Below are positions 35,463-45,272 of a stretch of DNA of 61,324 nucleotides, one piece after another. Position 1 is the first letter of the stretch; every line of letters starts with the position of its first letter. The stretch comes from an uncultured Ruminiclostridium sp. Lineage in GTDB: Bacteria; Bacillota; Clostridia; Oscillospirales; Ruminococcaceae. The notes beneath the pieces were generated by a model. It was not told the origin of the DNA and did not search any database. It saw only the letters and a list, made by a program, of their open reading frames with translations. The stretch is taken from the NCBI GenBank assembly GCA_949878745.1, contig CATLBH010000009.1, positions 1-61,324 on the forward strand, given 5' to 3'. The translations under genes were made by a program, and so were the position numbers.

Positions 35463-35708
35463 TTAAGATTTCTTAAGGTCGCTTAAGAATCTTCTCAGCT
35501 TTTTATCCGTCAGCTGCTCCAAATCAATTTTATAATTGGTTTTTTGCAGATGCTTTGGATTCTTGCGTTTCGGTCTGTCAAGGGGACGCTCTTTTCCGTC
35601 GGCCACGATAACGAAATCCTTTTCCTCGTCGGTATCCGTAACGGCCATATAATAACCTTTGTCGCGCCCCGCCCTGCTTATGACCACATATCCTTTTTCA
35701 AATTCCAT
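35463..35708 (-). CDS. KOW-domain RNA-binding protein (L14e/L27e-like)
   Basis: An 81-residue basic protein. The first 35 residues (GYVVISRAGRDKGYYMAVTDT) form a KOW motif as in eukaryotic-type L14e/L27e proteins. The basic C-terminus (RPKRKNPKHLQKTNYKI) suits RNA binding. Clostridia commonly keep this gene between map and infA. A role in ribosome assembly or in control of the operon is plausible but unproven. It lies 38 bases after map. Confidence 0.85.
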   Translation of the reverse strand: MEFEKGYVVISRAGRDKGYYMAVTDTDEEKDFVIVADGKERPLDRPKRKNPKHLQKTNYKIDLEQLTDKKLRRFLSDLKKS

Positions 35709-35746
35709 ATGATTTTCGCCCGGACAATCACTTTCTCTTCGCTTTC

Positions 35747-36502
35747 TCAGTGTCTCGGAAGAGTCAGTATCATCGGCTCCCCTTCGGTAATAAGAACGGT
35801 GTGTTCAAAATGCGCCGACATTTTTCCGTTGCCTTCCACCACCGTCCATTTATCCTCCAGAATATTGACGCTCTCCGTGGACTGGTTCACCATAGGCTCG
35901 ATGGCGATGGTCATTCCGGGAATAAGTCTCGGACCCCTTCCTGGCTTTCCGAAGTTCGGCACTTCGGGATCCTCGTGCATTTCACGTCCCACGCCGTGGC
36001 CGATATACTTTTTTACCACATGGTAACCGGCCGACTCAACGCAGGTCTGCACCGCATAACCGATATCGCCGACTCTGTTGCCCTTGACCGCCTGAGCTAT
36101 TCCTTTATAAAGGGCTTCCTCGGTGGTTCGAAGCAAAAGCTCCTTTTCCTCGCTGACCGCGCCTATTCTGAAAGTTCTGGTATTGTCTCCCATATAACCG
36201 TCCAGCTCGGCGACTATGTCGCAGGAGATTATGTCGCCCTCTTTGAGAATTTTCTTTTTGGAAGGTATTCCGTGGATAAGCTCCGCGTTAACCGAAAAAC
36301 AGTTGTGCCCCGGAAATCCTCCGTAGCCCTTACAGGGGGAGTGACCGCCTTTTGAAACGACGTAATCGTTCACTATTCTGTCAAGCTCCCATGTGGAAAT
36401 ACCCGCCACGGCGTTCTTGCCCGCAAGCTCCAAAGCCTGTGCCGCAAGCTCTCCCGCCTTTATCATCTTCGGGATCTCCTTAACGGATTTTACCTGTATC
36501 AT
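35747..36502 (-). CDS. map: Methionine aminopeptidase type I
   Basis: A 251-residue enzyme that removes the initiator Met from new proteins. The five metal ligands of the pita-bread fold are present: two Asp in CDIVAELDGYMGDNTR, His in GHGVGREMHEDP, Glu in IAIEPM and Glu in AHFEHTVLITEGEP. There is no N-terminal zinc-finger extension. The start is one base after the adk stop (TAAGATG), so the two are coupled. Confidence 0.97.
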   Translation of the reverse strand: MIQVKSVKEIPKMIKAGELAAQALELAGKNAVAGISTWELDRIVNDYVVSKGGHSPCKGYGGFPGHNCFSVNAELIHGIPSKKKILKEGDIISCDIVAELDGYMGDNTRTFRIGAVSEEKELLLRTTEEALYKGIAQAVKGNRVGDIGYAVQTCVESAGYHVVKKYIGHGVGREMHEDPEVPNFGKPGRGPRLIPGMTIAIEPMVNQSTESVNILEDKWTVVEGNGKMSAHFEHTVLITEGEPMILTLPRH

Positions 36503-36503
36503 C

Positions 36504-37136
36504 TTAACCTTCTATCGCGGCTAAGGTAAGCTTGGAGGTTTCGGCTATCTCATCCTGACCGATTACCGTTTTGAGCATACCCTTGTTTTCATAATAGCCC
36601 TTTAAAGGAGCCGTTTTTTCGCGGTAGGTCTCAAGTCTTGAAAGCACAGTCTCGGGCTTGTCGTCTACGCGCTGCACCACCTTGGCACCGCAGGAATCGC
36701 AGATTCCCTCGGTCTTTGTGGGCTTAAAGTCCACATGATAGGAAGCGCCGCAGCCTTCGCACACTCTTCTTCCCGAAAGACGCGCAATGATCTTTTCGTC
36801 GGGAACGCTGATCTCGATAACCTTATCGATCTTAACGCCCATCTTCTCAAGAGCCTCCGCCTGCTCCACCGTTCTGGGGAAGCCGTCAAGGATAAACCCG
36901 TTTTTACAGTCGTCCTGCGCGATCCTGTCCTTCAGAATACCGATAACGATATCGTCGGGCACCAGATCGCCCTTATCCATACGCTCTTTCGCGGCAAGAC
37001 CCGCGGGAGTGCCGTTTTTTACGGCCTCACGGAGCATATTGCCGGTGGATATGGCGGGAATTCCCAGCTTATCGCATACGAATTCCGCCTGCGTTCCTTT
37101 TCCCGCTCCGGGAGCGCCTAAAAATATAAGATTCAT
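36504..37136 (-). CDS. adk: Adenylate kinase with zinc-type LID
   Basis: A 210-residue enzyme (ATP + AMP to 2 ADP). The ATG at 37136 has AAGGAG 8 bases upstream. The P loop GAPGAGKGTQ is at residues 7-16, the AMP-site DGFPRTVEQAEAL follows, and the LID carries two Cys pairs, CEGC and CDSC, typical of the zinc-stabilized Gram-positive form. It lies 35 bases after secY, as in most Firmicutes. Confidence 0.97.
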   Translation of the reverse strand: MNLIFLGAPGAGKGTQAEFVCDKLGIPAISTGNMLREAVKNGTPAGLAAKERMDKGDLVPDDIVIGILKDRIAQDDCKNGFILDGFPRTVEQAEALEKMGVKIDKVIEISVPDEKIIARLSGRRVCEGCGASYHVDFKPTKTEGICDSCGAKVVQRVDDKPETVLSRLETYREKTAPLKGYYENKGMLKTVIGQDEIAETSKLTLAAIEG

Positions 37137-37171
37137 TTGCAATACTCCTTTTTAAATAACCTGTTGTCGGT

Positions 37172-38485
37172 TTATTCCAGGAATCCTTTATGATGACGCA
37201 TCATCATCTGGCTTTCCAGCGAGCGTACTGTTTCAAGCGAAACGCCGACTACGATAAGAATCGTGGTGCCGCCCAGGGAAAGTCCCTGTATGCCGCTGAG
37301 ATTCTGGAAAATGATCGGGAAAATTGCTATGAAGCCGAGGAAGATAGCGCCGATAAGCGTAACCTTCGACAGCGAATTGTTGATAAAGTCCGCCGTGGGC
37401 TGTCCGGGTCTGTAGCCGGGGATAGCTCCGTTGTTCTTCTTAAGATCGTTGGCGATTTGAATGGGGTTATACTGAATAGCCACATAGAAGTAGTTGAAGC
37501 CGATTATCAAAAGGAAGTAAAGAACCGCGTAAAGCCAGCTCGAAGTGCTGAACAGTCTTACGAAGCCTTCCCAGAAATCATGGCCGCTGGTACCGTCGCC
37601 GCTGATTCCGAAGAAAAAGCAGATTGTGGAAGGAAGAGACATAATGGACATGGCAAAGATTATCGGCATAACGCCCGACATTGCCACCTTAATGGGAATA
37701 TAAGAGGACTGTCCTCCGTACATCTTTCTTCCCACAACGCGCTTGGCGTACTGAACGGGGATTTTTCTCTCGGCGTTTGTCATTAAAACAACCAGAGTGA
37801 TCATTCCCACATAAATAATAAGAATAATGGGGACGAGAATGGCGTTCTTCATACCTCCCGCGGAAATGGTTCTGAACAAACCGATCACGTCGCCGGGAAT
37901 ACGGGATACGATACCCGCGAAAAGTATCATTGAAATACCGTTTCCGATGCCCTTTTCGCTTATCTGATCGCCTAACCAGATAATCAGCGACGCGCCCGCC
38001 ACGAAGCAGCCGACTATTACTATCGCCGAAATAACGCCGTCAAAGCCATTGGTATACTTTACAACACCGCCGTTTCTGAGGGTGATGTAAAACGCCACCG
38101 CCTGGAATATAGCCAAACCGAGAGCAACCAGCTTGTTGATCTTGTTCAGCTTCTTCCTTCCTTCGTCGCCCTCCTTGGCGAGCCTCTCCAGCGGTTTAAT
38201 GGCAACCGTCAGGAGCTGGATAATGATTGACGCGTTAATATAAGGTGTGATCGACATTGCGAACAAGGTACCGTTGCTGAGCGAACCGCCGGTCATCTGA
38301 TCCCAGTAGGAAAAGAGGTTTCCGCCCCCCTGATCCATACCCAGAACCGTGGATATCTTGTCTGTGTCTAAGAACGGAACGAAGATACTTGCTCCCAAAC
38401 GGAAAATCAATATGATAAAAAGCGTGTAGAGGATCTTTTTTCTTAAGTCAGCGAGCTTCCAAGCGTTTCGGAAAACTTCAAACAT
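37172..38485 (-). CDS. secY: Protein translocase subunit SecY
   Basis: A 437-residue polytopic membrane protein with ten membrane segments, the channel for secreted and membrane proteins. Diagnostic stretches are MTGGSLSNGTLFAMSITPY, GDQISEKGIGNGISMI, the cytoplasmic loop with AKRVVGRKMYGGQSSYIPI, and AIPGYRPGQPT. Its ATG overlaps the rplO stop (TGATG), so translation is coupled. secE and secG are not in this window. Confidence 0.97.
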   Translation of the reverse strand: MFEVFRNAWKLADLRKKILYTLFIILIFRLGASIFVPFLDTDKISTVLGMDQGGGNLFSYWDQMTGGSLSNGTLFAMSITPYINASIIIQLLTVAIKPLERLAKEGDEGRKKLNKINKLVALGLAIFQAVAFYITLRNGGVVKYTNGFDGVISAIVIVGCFVAGASLIIWLGDQISEKGIGNGISMILFAGIVSRIPGDVIGLFRTISAGGMKNAILVPIILIIYVGMITLVVLMTNAERKIPVQYAKRVVGRKMYGGQSSYIPIKVAMSGVMPIIFAMSIMSLPSTICFFFGISGDGTSGHDFWEGFVRLFSTSSWLYAVLYFLLIIGFNYFYVAIQYNPIQIANDLKKNNGAIPGYRPGQPTADFINNSLSKVTLIGAIFLGFIAIFPIIFQNLSGIQGLSLGGTTILIVVGVSLETVRSLESQMMMRHHKGFLE

Positions 38486-38931
38486 CAGATCACCTCAGCC
38501 TTTCCGCCTGCGCTCTCAATCTTGGATTTTGCGCTCTCGGAAAACTTGGCTGCCTTAACTGTCAGGGACTTGGTGATCTCGCCTCTGCCGAGAACCTTTA
38601 CACCGTCGAAGGTCTTCTTGAGAAGTCCCGCTTCTACAATAGCCGCTTCGTCAATTACCGCGCCGTTATCAAACTTCGCTTCCAGATCGGATACGTTTAC
38701 GGTAGCGTAAACGGTGGCGAAGTTCTTGTTATTGAATCCGCGCTTCGGGATACGCATGGCAAGCTTGGTCTGACCGCCTTCGAAGCCCGGCTTTACGCCG
38801 CCGCCCGAACGAGCCCACTGACCCTTGTGTCCCTTGCCCGATGTCTTGCCCCAGCCTGAGCCGTGTCCGCGACCGATGCGCTTTACTTCTCTGTTTGAAC
38901 CGGGCGCGGGGGATAATTCGTGTAGCTTCAT
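38485..38931 (-). CDS. rplO: 50S ribosomal protein L15
   Basis: A 148-residue L15 with the Gly-rich N-terminus [19 protein letters not shown] and the [20 protein letters not shown] segment. It binds late in 50S assembly. It ends in a 1-base overlap with secY and follows rpmD by 28 bases. Confidence 0.98.
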   Translation of the reverse strand: MKLHELSPAPGSNREVKRIGRGHGSGWGKTSGKGHKGQWARSGGGVKPGFEGGQTKLAMRIPKRGFNNKNFATVYATVNVSDLEAKFDNGAVIDEAAIVEAGLLKKTFDGVKVLGRGEITKSLTVKAAKFSESAKSKIESAGGKAEVI

Positions 38932-38959
38932 TTATAAGCTCTCCTTTCCGGTAAATTTA

Positions 38960-39136
38960 TTATTCGTCTGTAACCTCAAGCAAATAGCTTATGGTCTTGA
39001 TTTTGCCGTTGGTTGCCGCATTGTCGGGCTGTACGGTGGTATCGCCGATCTTTCGAAGACCGAGGGAATTTGCGGTGGCGATGTGACTGTCCTTGCGACC
39101 GATCAATGATTTAACCAGCTTTATTTTCTTTGACAT
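38960..39136 (-). CDS. rpmD: 50S ribosomal protein L30
   Basis: A 58-residue L30 beginning MSKKIKLVKSLIGRKDSH and ending SYLLEVTDE, with the conserved LGLRKIGDTTVQPDN. It is present in the usual slot between rpsE and rplO, 19 bases after rpsE. Confidence 0.97.
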   Translation of the reverse strand: MSKKIKLVKSLIGRKDSHIATANSLGLRKIGDTTVQPDNAATNGKIKTISYLLEVTDE

Positions 39137-39155
39137 TTCGGTGCTCTCCTTTCAA

Positions 39156-39656
39156 TCAGTTGAAGATTTCCTTGACAGTCTTGCCTCTTAAAGCCGCAAC
39201 CTGCTCGGCATCTCTGAGAGATGTAAGTCCCGCCATTGTAGCTCTTACTACGTTGCAGGGATTATTGGAACGAAGAGACTTTGTTCTGATATTCTTGATA
39301 CCTGCCATTTCGATAACGGCACGAACGGGGCCGCCCGCGATAACGCCGGTACCTTCGGGAGCGGGCTTCATAAGAACAGCGCCCGCGCCGAACTTGCCTA
39401 CTACCTCGTGGGGGATCGTTGTGCCCCTAAGGGAAATTTTAACAAGATTTTTCTTAGCGTCCTCGATTCCCTTGCGGATAGCGTCGGGAACTTCGTTGGA
39501 CTTACCCATTCCAAAGCCTACGATTCCGTTTCCGTCGCCTACGACAACGAGCGCGCTGAACTTCATTACGCGTCCGCCCTGAACGGTCTTGCTGACTCTG
39601 TTAATGGCAACGACTTTTTCGGAAAGCTCTAATTTTGATGCGTCTATAAGTGCCAA
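39156..39656 (-). CDS. rpsE: 30S ribosomal protein S5
   Basis: A 166-residue S5. The double-stranded-RNA-like N-terminal domain contains [21 protein letters not shown] and the C-terminal domain [20 protein letters not shown] and [15 protein letters not shown]. It shapes decoding accuracy at the mRNA entry tunnel. Spacing to rplR is 16 bases. Confidence 0.98.
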   Translation of the reverse strand: MALIDASKLELSEKVVAINRVSKTVQGGRVMKFSALVVVGDGNGIVGFGMGKSNEVPDAIRKGIEDAKKNLVKISLRGTTIPHEVVGKFGAGAVLMKPAPEGTGVIAGGPVRAVIEMAGIKNIRTKSLRSNNPCNVVRATMAGLTSLRDAEQVAALRGKTVKEIFN

Positions 39657-39672
39657 AATTTTTTCCTCCTTC

Positions 39673-40032
39673 TTAGAAATTCAGTCCGCCTTCGCGCGCG
39701 CCGTCTGCCAGCGCCGCTACTCTGCCGTGATATACGTAGCCGGAACGGTCGAATACTACGTCGGCAATTCCCTTTGCCTTTGCCTTTTCCGCAAGCGCGA
39801 GGCCTACCTTCTTCGCGGCCTCCGCGTTTCCGCCAAAGCCCTCGAAGCCCTTTTCAAGGGTAGAAGCGGAGCAAAGAGTAACGCCCGCCACGTCGTCGAT
39901 AAGCTGCGCGTATATATGCTTCGCGGAACGGAAAACGTTAAGACGGGGGCAAGAGGAGGTTCCGCTCACCTTGGCGCGGACTCTCTTATGACGCTTGATT
40001 CTGTTTTCCTTTTTATCTATGATCTTTTTCAT
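39673..40032 (-). CDS. rplR: 50S ribosomal protein L18
   Basis: A 119-residue L18, which carries 5S rRNA to the 50S subunit. Conserved parts are [13 protein letters not shown] (with KRH here), [18 protein letters not shown] and the end [26 protein letters not shown]. It follows rplF by 15 bases. Confidence 0.98.
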   Translation of the reverse strand: MKKIIDKKENRIKRHKRVRAKVSGTSSCPRLNVFRSAKHIYAQLIDDVAGVTLCSASTLEKGFEGFGGNAEAAKKVGLALAEKAKAKGIADVVFDRSGYVYHGRVAALADGAREGGLNF

Positions 40033-40047
40033 TTATTCACGCCTCCC

Positions 40048-40593
40048 TTACTTCTTGCCCTTAGCGGCTTTGCCTTCCTTGCGGCGGATAACTTCGTTGG
40101 CGTACTTTATGCCCTTGCCCTTATAAGGTTCGGGGGGACGTATGCCTCTTACCTCCGCGGCAAACTGGCCTACCTTCTGCTTGTCTATGCCCTTGATAAT
40201 GATCTGGTTGGGCTGGGGGGATTCGATGGTGATATCCTCGTTGTCGGATACCACAACGGGGTGGGAGAAGCCGAGAGTGAGGTTAAGATCCTTGCCCTGC
40301 TTCTGACATCTGTAGCCGACGCCGTTGATTTCCAGCGTCTTGGAAAATCCGTTGGTAACGCCCTCGATCATATTGGCGATAAGGGTTCTCGTAAGTCCGT
40401 GAAGCGCGCGGTTTTCCGCTTCGTCGTCGGGACGGGTAACATGTACCTCCGCGCCGTCAACGGTCACGGTCATCTGAGGCTTAAACTCCTTAGTAAGTGT
40501 GCCCTTGGGGCCTTTTACAGTAACCACGCTGCCGTCAATCTTGACCTCAACGCCCGCGGGAACAGCAATAGGCTTTCTTCCGATTCTTGACAT
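40048..40593 (-). CDS. rplF: 50S ribosomal protein L6
   Basis: A 181-residue L6 starting [20 protein letters not shown] (40593, with AGGAGGAACAGGAT upstream). The two duplicated domains and the C-terminal [20 protein letters not shown]-type segment (here [18 protein letters not shown]) are present. It lies near the factor-binding site. The spacer to rpsH is 13 bases. Confidence 0.98.
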   Translation of the reverse strand: MSRIGRKPIAVPAGVEVKIDGSVVTVKGPKGTLTKEFKPQMTVTVDGAEVHVTRPDDEAENRALHGLTRTLIANMIEGVTNGFSKTLEINGVGYRCQKQGKDLNLTLGFSHPVVVSDNEDITIESPQPNQIIIKGIDKQKVGQFAAEVRGIRPPEPYKGKGIKYANEVIRRKEGKAAKGKK

Positions 40594-40606
40594 ATCCTGT
40601 TCCTCC

Positions 40607-41005
40607 TTACCATACAAACGCAAGGACTTCGCCGCCAACGTGAGCCGCTCTCGCCGCTCTGTCGGTCATAACGCCCTTGGAGGTGGAAACGATCGCGATT
40701 CCGAGACCCTTCATTACCTTGGGCATATCCTTGCTGTTTGAATAAATTCTCAGGCCGGGCTTGCTGACTCTGCGAAGTCCCGTAATTACCTGCTGCTTGT
40801 TTTCGGTGTATTTAAGTGTGATCCTGATGATACCCTGCTTGTTGTCCTCGATAACGCGGAAATTCTTGATGTAGCCTTCGTCGGCGAGGATCTGAGCTAT
40901 CTGCTTTTTCATATTGGAGCAGGGGATATCAACAGAGGGGTGCTTCGCGGAATTTGCGTTGCGAATTCTTGTAAGCATATCCGCGATCGTATCGGTGATC
41001 TGCAT
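40607..41005 (-). CDS. rpsH: 30S ribosomal protein S8
   Basis: A 132-residue S8 starting [21 protein letters not shown] and ending with the conserved [26 protein letters not shown]. It binds helix 21 of 16S rRNA and, in other bacteria, represses the spc operon by binding its mRNA. The gap to rpsZ is 148 bases, larger than its neighbours. Confidence 0.98.
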   Translation of the reverse strand: MQITDTIADMLTRIRNANSAKHPSVDIPCSNMKKQIAQILADEGYIKNFRVIEDNKQGIIRITLKYTENKQQVITGLRRVSKPGLRIYSNSKDMPKVMKGLGIAIVSTSKGVMTDRAARAAHVGGEVLAFVW

Positions 41006-41153
41006 CTTTATGCGTCCTCCTGTATAATAGAGATAGGAAATCGGTAGTCAGCGGCCGCGGCTTTTCGGATAACAGGGCGTTTTTTAAACAATCCCCCGTC
41101 CGCGTCGTGGTAAAATCCCGCCGCATCGCTCTTGCCGTTTCATGGGTTAATAC

Positions 41154-41339
41154 TTACCAGCTTGCCTTCTTGACGCCGGGAATCTGACCCTTGTAAGCAA
41201 GCTCTCTAAAGCAAATTCTGCAAATGCCATACTTACGGAGATAAGCATGAGGTCTTCCGCAGAGCTTACATCTGTTGTAGGCTCTGGTGGAGAACTTTGC
41301 AGGACGCTGCTGCTTTGCAATCATTGATTTCTTTGCCAT
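41154..41339 (-). CDS. rpsZ: 30S ribosomal protein S14, zinc-binding short form
   Basis: A 61-residue S14 with two zinc Cys pairs, CKLC and CRIC ([21 protein letters not shown]), the short C-plus type usual in Gram-positives. It ends [11 protein letters not shown]. It stands in its normal slot between rplE and rpsH. Confidence 0.98.
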   Translation of the reverse strand: MAKKSMIAKQQRPAKFSTRAYNRCKLCGRPHAYLRKYGICRICFRELAYKGQIPGVKKASW

Positions 41340-41368
41340 TTATAAGCTTCCTTTCACATAGCTTTGGA

Positions 41369-41908
41369 TTACTTGGAGAAGGGTGCGCCCATAAGGGACA
41401 GCAGCTCTCTCGCTTCCTCGTCCGTTTTGGCGGTGGTTACGAAATTGATGTCCATTCCGCGGATCTGATCAATTTTTTCGTAATCTATTTCGGGGAAAAT
41501 AAGCTGTTCCTTAACGCCCACGCTGTAATTTCCTCTTCCGTCGAAGCTGTTGGGGTTAATACCTCTGAAGTCGCGTACGCGAGGGAGCGCCACATTGAAG
41601 AAACGGTCGAGGAATTCGTACATCGTCTCGCCTCTCAGGGTTACCTTCACGCCGATTATGTTGCCCTCGCGGAGCTTAAAGTTGGCGATAGCCTTTTTCG
41701 CCTTGCAGATAACGGGCTTCTGACCAGTTATCGCGGAAAGATCCGCCATTATCGCGTCAACCTTCTTGTGGTCGTCCTTGGCTTCGCCGCAGGCTACGTT
41801 TACAACGATCTTGTCAAGCTTCGGAATCTGCATTACGCTCTTATAGCCGAACTTCTTGAACAAAGCGGGAGCAACGTTTTCCTTATAATAGGTTTTCATT
41901 GTTGACAT
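41369..41908 (-). CDS. rplE: 50S ribosomal protein L5
   Basis: A 179-residue L5 that binds 5S rRNA and touches the P-site tRNA. Typical stretches are [40 protein letters not shown] and [21 protein letters not shown]. The first ATG (41908) is followed by another three codons on (41899); the first has AAGGAG at the right distance. Confidence 0.98.
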   Translation of the reverse strand: MSTMKTYYKENVAPALFKKFGYKSVMQIPKLDKIVVNVACGEAKDDHKKVDAIMADLSAITGQKPVICKAKKAIANFKLREGNIIGVKVTLRGETMYEFLDRFFNVALPRVRDFRGINPNSFDGRGNYSVGVKEQLIFPEIDYEKIDQIRGMDINFVTTAKTDEEARELLSLMGAPFSK

Positions 41909-42002
41909 AATTTTTTCTCCTTACTGCGGGTGACAGCAGGAAGTTACCTTATCCTGCCCCTCCACCTGAGTTTATTTAAAGAATCCGATATAGCGGGAGC
42001 CA

Positions 42003-42317
42003 TTAAAGCTGCGCGCCGCAGTGCTTGCAGATTCTTACCTTTTTGTCGCCTTCGGTCTTGTGTCCGACTCTGGTCGCTTTATTGCACTTGGGGCAAACAG
42101 GCATAACCTTGCAGGCGTAAAGGGGGCCTTCCGCCTTTACTATGCCGCCCAGCTCGCCCTGTCTTCTGGGCTTAACATGTTTAGTCACCATGTTTCTGCC
42201 CTCGACGATTACCTTGCCCTCGGAGGGGGAAACTTCCAGCACCTTACCCTTTTTGCCCTTGTCCTTGCCGGAAATAATCATTACCTCGTCGCCTTTTTTA
42301 ACGTGTAAAGTGTTCAT
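42003..42317 (-). CDS. rplX: 50S ribosomal protein L24
   Basis: A 104-residue L24 with a KOW motif ([20 protein letters not shown]) that starts 50S assembly. The C-terminal half has [14 protein letters not shown] and CKHCG, the usual Cys pairs of this end. It is separated from rplN by 12 bases. Confidence 0.98.
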   Translation of the reverse strand: MNTLHVKKGDEVMIISGKDKGKKGKVLEVSPSEGKVIVEGRNMVTKHVKPRRQGELGGIVKAEGPLYACKVMPVCPKCNKATRVGHKTEGDKKVRICKHCGAQL

Positions 42318-42329
42318 TCCTGCTCCTCC

Positions 42330-42698
42330 TTAAAGTACTTCGGGAGCAAGGGACAGGATCTTCATGTATTCCTTGTCACGAAGCTCTCTGGCCACAGGTC
42401 CGAAAATACGGGTTCCTCTGGGGTTCTTGTCTTCCTTGATCAAAACAGCCGCGTTTTCGTCAAAACGAATATAAGTGCCGTCGTCGCGTCTTACGCCTGT
42501 GGCGCTGCGAACGATAACGCATTTTACAACGTCACCCTTCTTTACGGTGCCGCCGGGAGCTGCTTTTTTAACGGAAGCCACAACTACGTCGCCGATATTG
42601 GCGTACTTTCTGCGTGTGCCGCCTAACACTCTGATACACATAAGCTCTTTGGCTCCTGTGTTGTCAGCCACTTTAAGGCGTGTCTGCATTTGTATCAT
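42330..42698 (-). CDS. rplN: 50S ribosomal protein L14
   Basis: A 122-residue L14 beginning [19 protein letters not shown] and ending [13 protein letters not shown], full length. It forms an intersubunit bridge and is the landing site of the silencing factor RsfS. Spacing to rpsQ is 21 bases. Confidence 0.98.
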   Translation of the reverse strand: MIQMQTRLKVADNTGAKELMCIRVLGGTRRKYANIGDVVVASVKKAAPGGTVKKGDVVKCVIVRSATGVRRDDGTYIRFDENAAVLIKEDKNPRGTRIFGPVARELRDKEYMKILSLAPEVL

Positions 42699-42719
42699 TG
42701 GTTTTTACTCCTTCCGTTA

Positions 42720-42980
42720 TTACTTGCTTCTTTCAAGCACTTCAACAAGTCTCCATCTCTTATCCTTGGAAAGAGGTCTTGTTTCCATAATCTTTACCTT
42801 GTCGCCTACGTTGCAGGTGTTTTCCTCATCGTGAGCCTTAAGCTTGATGGTGCGCTTGATGATCTTCTTGTACAAGGGGTGGCGAACATTGTCCTTCAGC
42901 GCAACCACGATGGTTTTGTCCATCTTGTTGCTTACTACAACGCCAACTCTTGTTTTTCTGAGGTTCCTTGTGTTTTCCAA
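42720..42980 (-). CDS. rpsQ: 30S ribosomal protein S17 (TTG start)
   Basis: An 86-residue S17. The family starts M-E-N/R-x-LRKTRVG; here the matching first codon is TTG at 42980, with GGGGAGG 8 bases upstream. A GTG seven codons further up overlaps the ribosome site and is unlikely. Conserved parts are [29 protein letters not shown] and [18 protein letters not shown]. It follows rpmC by 17 bases. Confidence 0.93.
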   Translation of the reverse strand: MENTRNLRKTRVGVVVSNKMDKTIVVALKDNVRHPLYKKIIKRTIKLKAHDEENTCNVGDKVKIMETRPLSKDKRWRLVEVLERSK

Positions 42981-42997
42981 AGTTCGTTCCTCCCCTC

Positions 42998-43201
42998 TCA
43001 CTTATTCGCTTCGATTTCGCGCTGGCGGCGAATCGTTTTGACAACTGCGATTTCTTTTTTAACCGCTTTGATCCTCATGGGATTCTCAAGACGGTTTACG
43101 GCAAGCTGAAAACGGAGGTTGAACAGTTCCTGTTTAAGCTCGGTTTCTCTTGTGTTAAGCTCCGCCTCGCTCAGCTCTCTGATTTCCTTGGTAGCCTTCA
43201 T
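42998..43201 (-). CDS. rpmC: 50S ribosomal protein L29
   Basis: A 67-residue, two-helix L29 beginning [21 protein letters not shown], with [20 protein letters not shown]. It sits at the tunnel exit beside the signal-recognition-particle site. Its ATG overlaps the rplP stop (TAATG). Confidence 0.98.
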   Translation of the reverse strand: MKATKEIRELSEAELNTRETELKQELFNLRFQLAVNRLENPMRIKAVKKEIAVVKTIRRQREIEANK

Positions 43202-43626
43202 TACTGCTCGCCTCCTTCTTCTTTCTTCATCACAAACTTACACTTGATGGGCAGCTTGTGCATGGCGAGACGCATAGCCTCTCTCGCCACTTCTTCGCTT
43301 ACTCCCGCGATCTCGAACATTACTCTTCCGGGCTTTACAACCGCTACCCAGTATTCGGGAGCGCCCTTACCGGAACCCATACGAGTGCCCATAGGCTTTT
43401 TTGTTACGGGCATATCGGGGAATATCTTGATCCAGACCTGACCGCCACGCTTGATGTAACGGGTCATGGCGATACGAGCCGCCTCAATCTGGTTGCTGGT
43501 GATCCATGCGGGCTCCAAAGCCTGCAAGCCGTAGTCGCCGTAGCATACTACGTTGCCGCGTGTTGCCTTACCGGTCATGCGGCCTCTCTGCACTCTGCGG
43601 TGCTTTACTCTCTTAGGAAGCAGCAT
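43201..43626 (-). CDS. rplP: 50S ribosomal protein L16
   Basis: A 141-residue L16 beginning [21 protein letters not shown], with [16 protein letters not shown] and [21 protein letters not shown]. It organizes the A-site end of the peptidyl transferase centre. Its ATG overlaps the rpsC stop (TGATG) by one base. Confidence 0.98.
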   Translation of the reverse strand: MLLPKRVKHRRVQRGRMTGKATRGNVVCYGDYGLQALEPAWITSNQIEAARIAMTRYIKRGGQVWIKIFPDMPVTKKPMGTRMGSGKGAPEYWVAVVKPGRVMFEIAGVSEEVAREAMRLAMHKLPIKCKFVMKKEEGGEQ

Positions 43627-44423
43627 CAGTCGTTACCTCCTTCTTTTTTCTCTGCTCTGGGGGCGAAATTTCTTCTTTCGCCGCGGTTTGCGCGGTCTCC
43701 GCGGTTGGCGCGGTCGCCTCTGTCGCGGTTATCGCGGTTGTCTCTGGCTCTTCTGGCGGGCTTTTCGGTTCTCTTTTCCTTACCGATTTCACCCTTAAGA
43801 ACTTCGCCCTTGTACAGCCAAACCTTTACGCCGATAATGCCGTAGGTGGTGCTGGCTCTGGCTACGCCGTAGTCGATGTCGGCGCGGAGGGTCTGAAGGG
43901 GAATGGTGCCCTCGTGATAGCTTTCGGTGCGGGCGATTTCCGCGCCGCCGAGTCTTCCGCTTACCTGAGTCTTGATACCCTTGGCGCCGCACTTCATTGT
44001 GCGTCCGATACAGGTCTTCATGGCTCTTCTGAAGCTTACGCGACCCTCAAGCTGAGAAGCGATGTTCTCGGCGATAAGCTGCGCGTTCATATCGCGGTTC
44101 TTTACCTCGATAATGTTGATGTTGACGGGCTTGCCGTTTGTCATCTTTTCAAGCTCGGTTCTGAGCTTTTCGATCTCCGCGCCCTTCTGTCCGATAACCA
44201 TGCCGGGCTGTGCGCAGTGAATGTGAATCTTTACTCTCGCGGCGTCACGCTCGATCTCGATGTCGGGAATTCCGGCCTTGTAGAGCTTTTTCTTAAGATA
44301 CTCACGAATCTTAAAGTCTTCAACCAATGTGTCGCCGAAGGTTGCCTTACCCGCATACCAGCGAGAATCCCAATCCTTGATAACACCCACTCTAAGACCG
44401 TGTGGATTAACCTTTTGTCCCAT
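43626..44423 (-). CDS. rpsC: 30S ribosomal protein S3 with a repeat-rich tail
   Basis: A 265-residue S3, longer than the common 215-230. The KH domain ([24 protein letters not shown], about residues 60-85) and the C-terminal S3 domain ending [13 protein letters not shown] are normal. Residues about 215-265 form an extra tail of Arg/Asp/Asn/Gly repeats (RDNRDN, then [17 protein letters not shown]). S3 guards the mRNA entry site and helps unwind mRNA; a basic, disordered tail could add RNA contacts. The tail DNA (43640-43760) is made of short repeats and may vary between strains. Confidence 0.96.
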   Translation of the reverse strand: MGQKVNPHGLRVGVIKDWDSRWYAGKATFGDTLVEDFKIREYLKKKLYKAGIPDIEIERDAARVKIHIHCAQPGMVIGQKGAEIEKLRTELEKMTNGKPVNINIIEVKNRDMNAQLIAENIASQLEGRVSFRRAMKTCIGRTMKCGAKGIKTQVSGRLGGAEIARTESYHEGTIPLQTLRADIDYGVARASTTYGIIGVKVWLYKGEVLKGEIGKEKRTEKPARRARDNRDNRDRGDRANRGDRANRGERRNFAPRAEKKEGGND

Positions 44424-44435
44424 TGTTATCCTCCC

Positions 44436-44771
44436 TTATTCTGCTTCCTTGACAACCAAAACGATGTTGGATGTTCTTTTTAAAATGCGGTGAGCGCTTC
44501 CCTTTGCGGCGGGTCTTATTCTCTTGAGAGTAACACCCTCCCCGCACCAGCACTCGGAAACGTAGCAGCTTCCGACGTCCATATTGTGGTTGTTCTCCGC
44601 GTTGGCCATAGCGGACTTGAGAAGCTTCATAAGCGGCTCGCTGGCTGCCTTGGGCGTCAGCTTTAACGTGGCCATGGCCACGTCGCAGGGCTTGTTTCTG
44701 ATAAGATCAAGCACGATCTTCACCTTGCGGGGCGAAATACGAACGTGTTTGAGTTCTGCTCTTGCCTCCAT
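44436..44771 (-). CDS. rplV: 50S ribosomal protein L22
   Basis: A 111-residue L22 with the start MEARAELKHVRISPRKVKIV and the tunnel loop near CWCGEGVTLKRIRPAAKGSA. The loop lines the nascent chain tunnel and is where macrolide-resistance changes arise; nothing unusual is seen. It follows rpsS by 13 bases. Confidence 0.98.
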   Translation of the reverse strand: MEARAELKHVRISPRKVKIVLDLIRNKPCDVAMATLKLTPKAASEPLMKLLKSAMANAENNHNMDVGSCYVSECWCGEGVTLKRIRPAAKGSAHRILKRTSNIVLVVKEAE

Positions 44772-44784
44772 ACGTTACTCCTCC

Positions 44785-45060
44785 TTACTTCTTGGTGGTC
44801 TTGCTTCCAACGTGACCCTTGAAGGTTCTTGTGGGAGCAAATTCGCCCAGCTTATGACCTACCATATCCTCGGTAACATAAACGGGAATGTGTTTTCTGC
44901 CGTCGTGAACTGCGAAGGTGTGTCCTACGAAATCGGGGAATATAGTGCTCGAGCGGCTCCAGGTCTTAAGAACCTTCTTCTCGCCGGACTCGTTCATGGC
45001 AAGCACTCTCTTGTAGAGTGCTTCCTGCACGTATGGTCCCTTCTTTATGCTTCTGCTCAT
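44785..45060 (-). CDS. rpsS: 30S ribosomal protein S19
   Basis: A 91-residue S19 beginning [19 protein letters not shown], with [19 protein letters not shown] and ending [10 protein letters not shown]. It forms a complex with S13 at the 30S head. The upstream gap to rplB is 271 bases and filled with hairpins, which is unusual for this position. Confidence 0.98.
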   Translation of the reverse strand: MSRSIKKGPYVQEALYKRVLAMNESGEKKVLKTWSRSSTIFPDFVGHTFAVHDGRKHIPVYVTEDMVGHKLGEFAPTRTFKGHVGSKTTKK

Positions 45061-45090
45061 ATATTTGTTATCCTTTCAATTGCAAGTTAA

Positions 45091-45272
45091 GTACTTTGCC
45101 GCTTTGCGGCAAAGTACGCCTATTTCGCTTTTCGGTCGGAGCGACCGAAATTTTGCTTCGCAAAAGCGCTTCATAGGCACGTTTGTGCCTTCAATAAACG
45201 CCGCTTCGCAAAATTTTTCAAAAACGTTTTTTTGGCTTACGCTTGTTCTTGCGCCGCTGTCAGCCGCTGACA
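45091..45272. repeat. String of five short hairpins between rplB and rpsS
   Basis: Within 182 bases there are perfect inverted repeats at 45091-45117 (11-bp stem), 45130-45150 (9-bp stem), 45151-45165 (6-bp stem), 45176-45189 (5-bp stem) and 45258-45272 (6-bp stem), nearly all with 3-5 base loops. No gene is supported here; a short minus-strand frame has no family match. They lie inside the S10 operon transcript. Confidence 0.8.
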
